From Cryphonectria parasitica EP155 (lineage: Eukaryota > Ascomycota > Sordariomycetes > Diaporthales > Cryphonectriaceae), in the NCBI RefSeq assembly GCF_011745365.1, contig NW_024468914.1:372001-436000 (forward strand): a stretch of DNA of 64,000 nucleotides. Reading direction: 5' to 3'. The notes under the pieces were generated by a model that saw only the letters and a list, made by a program, of their open reading frames with translations, did no database searches and had not been told where the DNA came from. Both the position numbers and the translations under genes were made by a program. Positions 62,378 to 64,000 of the stretch are shown in pieces (positions within the stretch are counted from its first letter, which is position 1; every line of letters starts with the position of its first letter).

Positions 62378-63376
62378 CTATTTGTTCTTCCGGGGTTGAT
62401 GGCAGTTGCGTGCCATGTGTCCCTGTTTGTTGCAGTTGTAGCAAGTGATACTGTTCCTCTTGTTGTACTGCCTGTTGGCAGCATCGAGCTCCATGGGACC
62501 GGCATGCGTAGTGCCACTCTGGGCTATACTGCTATATCGTCCGCCATTTTTGCATTGGAGTTTCTTGCCCGTGTTGGCCGGAAACCTCCAAGTCTGGCTT
62601 CCTCCTTTCTTGGATTTCTCCACCCGTCGTTCGTACAGACAGTTGTCGATGCAGATTGCTTGGTTGGAGAACGTTGCGAAGTCCTCTGGCCAATCCTGTT
62701 TGGAGATTTCGTCCTTAACGTCGTCCTTGAGTCCCTTGTAGTAGTGTTCCATGAGATTCTTATCTTCCCACGGGAGTCTTGCTGAGAGTTGCTTGAACCT
62801 GACCGTGTAGGCAGAAGCCGACTTGGTCTGTTTGAGATCCATGAGTTGCTGAGCCGTGGTGCGTTCCTCGTTGGGATCGCCAAAGGTTTCCTTGAGAGCC
62901 TTCTCGAAACCTGCAAAGGAATCGAACATGTCCTTGGTACCCTGGGTACGCGCGTCGGGGTTGTCCTGATGCTCCAAGTGGTTGCGTAGAGAAGGTTCGT
63001 ACCAGATAAGAGCATCCTTTTCGAGACGAGTTCCTGCAAGGATAGTTTTCTCGGGTTCCTCGGTGAACTGGATTGCATGATGCAAAAAGTACGCCCTGCA
63101 GTGGGTGAGAAACCCATGCAGTATCTTTTGATTGCCATCATACATGGCGGGTTTGTCCATCTTGTATGCCTTCCCAGCATTACTGGTAATCGTAGAGGTG
63201 GACTGCACCTGCTGAGCTTGTTGGGCTAGCTGGGCCTGCTGGTTGGCAATGGTGGCGCTCTGGGCCTGCTGTTGGTCGCGCAGGTCCTGGATACGCTGGG
63301 TGAGCTGGTACACCTGGTTGACCAGTTCTTCCTGAGTAGGGGCGCGCGAGGACGAAGGGGTTCCCTGAGGAGCCAT
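62378..63376 (-). CDS. gag: gag capsid/nucleocapsid protein of the retrotransposon
   Basis: 332 residues from an ATG, intact. A Gln-rich coiled-coil-like N-terminus (about residues 20-60) precedes a retrotransposon-gag capsid domain (YDGNQKILHGFLTHCRAYF, then WYEPSLRN, FKQLSARLPWEDKNLMEHYY). A single CCHC zinc knuckle closes it, CYNCNKQGHMARNC at residues 312-325, the RNA-packaging motif. The knuckle is followed by only seven residues before a TAG. It lies about 60 bp downstream of the 5' LTR in element orientation. Confidence 0.93.
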   Translation of the reverse strand: MAPQGTPSSSRAPTQEELVNQVYQLTQRIQDLRDQQQAQSATIANQQAQLAQQAQQVQSTSTITSNAGKAYKMDKPAMYDGNQKILHGFLTHCRAYFLHHAIQFTEEPEKTILAGTRLEKDALIWYEPSLRNHLEHQDNPDARTQGTKDMFDSFAGFEKALKETFGDPNEERTTAQQLMDLKQTKSASAYTVRFKQLSARLPWEDKNLMEHYYKGLKDDVKDEISKQDWPEDFATFSNQAICIDNCLYERRVEKSKKGGSQTWRFPANTGKKLQCKNGGRYSSIAQSGTTHAGPMELDAANRQYNKRNSITCYNCNKQGHMARNCHQPRKNK

Positions 63377-63424
63377 TGTGTTCCGTATTGCTCAAGGGGT
63401 AACACTGAACCGTTCTTGAACAAG

Positions 63425-63433
63425 AGTTGTCAA
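63425..63433 (-). other. Probable primer-binding site (self-priming type)
   Basis: Two bases inside the 5' LTR edge, the minus strand reads TTGACAACT. It lacks the TGG start of tRNA-primed sites. The reverse complement AGTTGTCAA occurs on the sense strand inside the LTR at 63602-63610, about 50 nt after the TATA word, so the transcript's own 5' region could pair here. Confidence 0.5.
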
Positions 63434-63435
63434 AA

Positions 63436-63874
63436 TGTAATGAGCACTGCAGCAATCCGAAGATTCCAAAGTACACAAGGGGTTTATGCTAACAAGAGCG
63501 GTGCCAAGTACAGGCCTTGAATACGGAACACAACTGAGTAACTGTGCAAGTGTTCACTGCCTTTGGGGCTATCAGAGTAAGAGAGTAATCTGATACTTAG
63601 ATTGACAACTGAAGAGCTATGTACTGAATCTACCTAATGGTAATGAATGTGTCCTTATATATCCAGCTCTTCAGTTCTGACTATCCTGACTATGTTCCGA
63701 TTCCTCATAGTCGTTTCCTAAATATGTTGACTATGTCCATAGTCAACATAGTCGCGCTAGTAACCCTAACCCGAGTTACGTAATCCTGCTTGGTATCCGA
63801 CGTTGGGTCGTGATACCTGGTCCCTTTGTTGGTGGGGCTTATCCTGTGACCTGCATGTTGGATGGGTCATAACA
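63436..63874 (-). repeat. Right LTR (5' LTR in element orientation)
   Basis: 439 bp, same TG..CA ends as the left copy and five transitions different. As the upstream LTR for minus-strand transcription it should carry the active promoter. Confidence 0.97.
63655..63662 (-). promoter_or_regulatory. TATA box in the 5' LTR
   Basis: The minus strand reads ATATATAA. It is about 190 bp from the right LTR's inner edge nearest gag in element orientation, a normal U3 position. The identical word is in the left LTR at 56670-56677. Confidence 0.55.
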
Positions 63875-63926
63875 CCAAAGCAGCAACATGAGAGTGTTCG
63901 CAGCTCATATCATGTCCTGGTCATTA

Positions 63927-63931
<5 letters not shown>

Positions 63932-63964
<33 letters not shown>
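63932..63964. repeat. (AC)n dinucleotide microsatellite
   Basis: 33 bases of uninterrupted AC repeat about 50 bp beyond the retrotransposon's target duplication. Confidence 0.95.
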
Positions 63965-63968
<4 letters not shown>

Positions 63969-64000
63969 GGTACTCGGCAATATATACTCTCGAAACTACC

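Larger units (their letters stand above)
56446..63879 (-). mobile_element. Complete Ty3/gypsy chromovirus-type LTR retrotransposon with CCAAA target duplication
   Basis: The element body is 56451-63874 (7,424 bp), bounded by two direct 439-bp LTRs that begin TG and end CA, and flanked by a perfect 5-bp duplication CCAAA (56446-56450 and 63875-63879). On the minus strand the order is 5' LTR, gag, a linker with Cys/His modules, protease, reverse transcriptase, RNase H, integrase, chromodomain, 3' LTR. Integrase after RT places it in Ty3/gypsy (Metaviridae), and the C-terminal chromodomain in the chromoviruses. Pol has six in-frame stops, so this copy cannot supply its own enzymes as read. An extra gene lies on the plus strand between pol and the left LTR. 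LTR identity (434/439) suggests recent insertion. Confidence 0.95.

Overview
The window is nuclear DNA of a filamentous ascomycete (Pezizomycotina, most likely Sordariomycetes). The signs are short spliceosomal introns with GT..AG borders, well-conserved fungal housekeeping proteins, C/T-rich leaders upstream of start codons, long gene-poor intervals, and a chromodomain Ty3/gypsy retrotransposon damaged in the way repeat-induced point mutation (RIP) damages repeats.

Layout. 1-2562 (minus): CFT2, the CPSF100-like subunit of the mRNA 3'-end cleavage/polyadenylation factor, cut by the left edge. 3523-6837 (plus): SEC24, the COPII cargo adaptor, divergent from CFT2. 9167-10474 (minus): a protein with a microbial-type PARG (TIGR02452-like) domain. 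12723-14463 (plus): mitochondrial asparaginyl-tRNA synthetase. 14464-33721: about 19 kb with no supportable gene, rich in microsatellites, G/C homopolymers and a recurring palindrome. 33722-35104 (plus): an intronless WOPR-domain (Gti1/Pac2) transcriptional regulator. 35105-45964: about 11 kb without a clear gene apart from one possible decayed coding relic. 45965-47171 (plus): linker histone H1 in five exons, two of them micro-exons. 49646-51709 (plus): a disordered proline-rich protein of unknown function. 53807-55747 (plus): a GH47 class I alpha-1,2-mannosidase, type II membrane protein.

56446-63879 holds a complete 7,424-bp chromovirus-type LTR retrotransposon on the minus strand. It has two 439-bp LTRs (TG..CA ends) and a perfect 5-bp target duplication (CCAAA). 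It carries gag with a zinc knuckle, and pol in the -1 frame (protease, RT, RNase H, integrase, chromodomain). Pol is interrupted by six in-frame stops, each explainable by one C-to-T or G-to-A transition. Three points in this element deserve attention. An intact gene on the opposite strand, between pol and the sense 3' LTR, encodes a Cys-rich zinc-cluster-like plus coiled-coil protein. A small Cys/Cys/His module occurs twice, with identical spacing, between gag and protease. The primer-binding position does not begin with TGG and is instead complementary over 9 nt to a site about 50 nt after the LTR TATA box, which suggests Tf1-type self-priming.

The host genes do not form one pathway; they are general housekeeping genes plus one developmental regulator with a very large non-coding surround. 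All exon borders were placed by eye from splice sites and protein continuity and have no transcript support.
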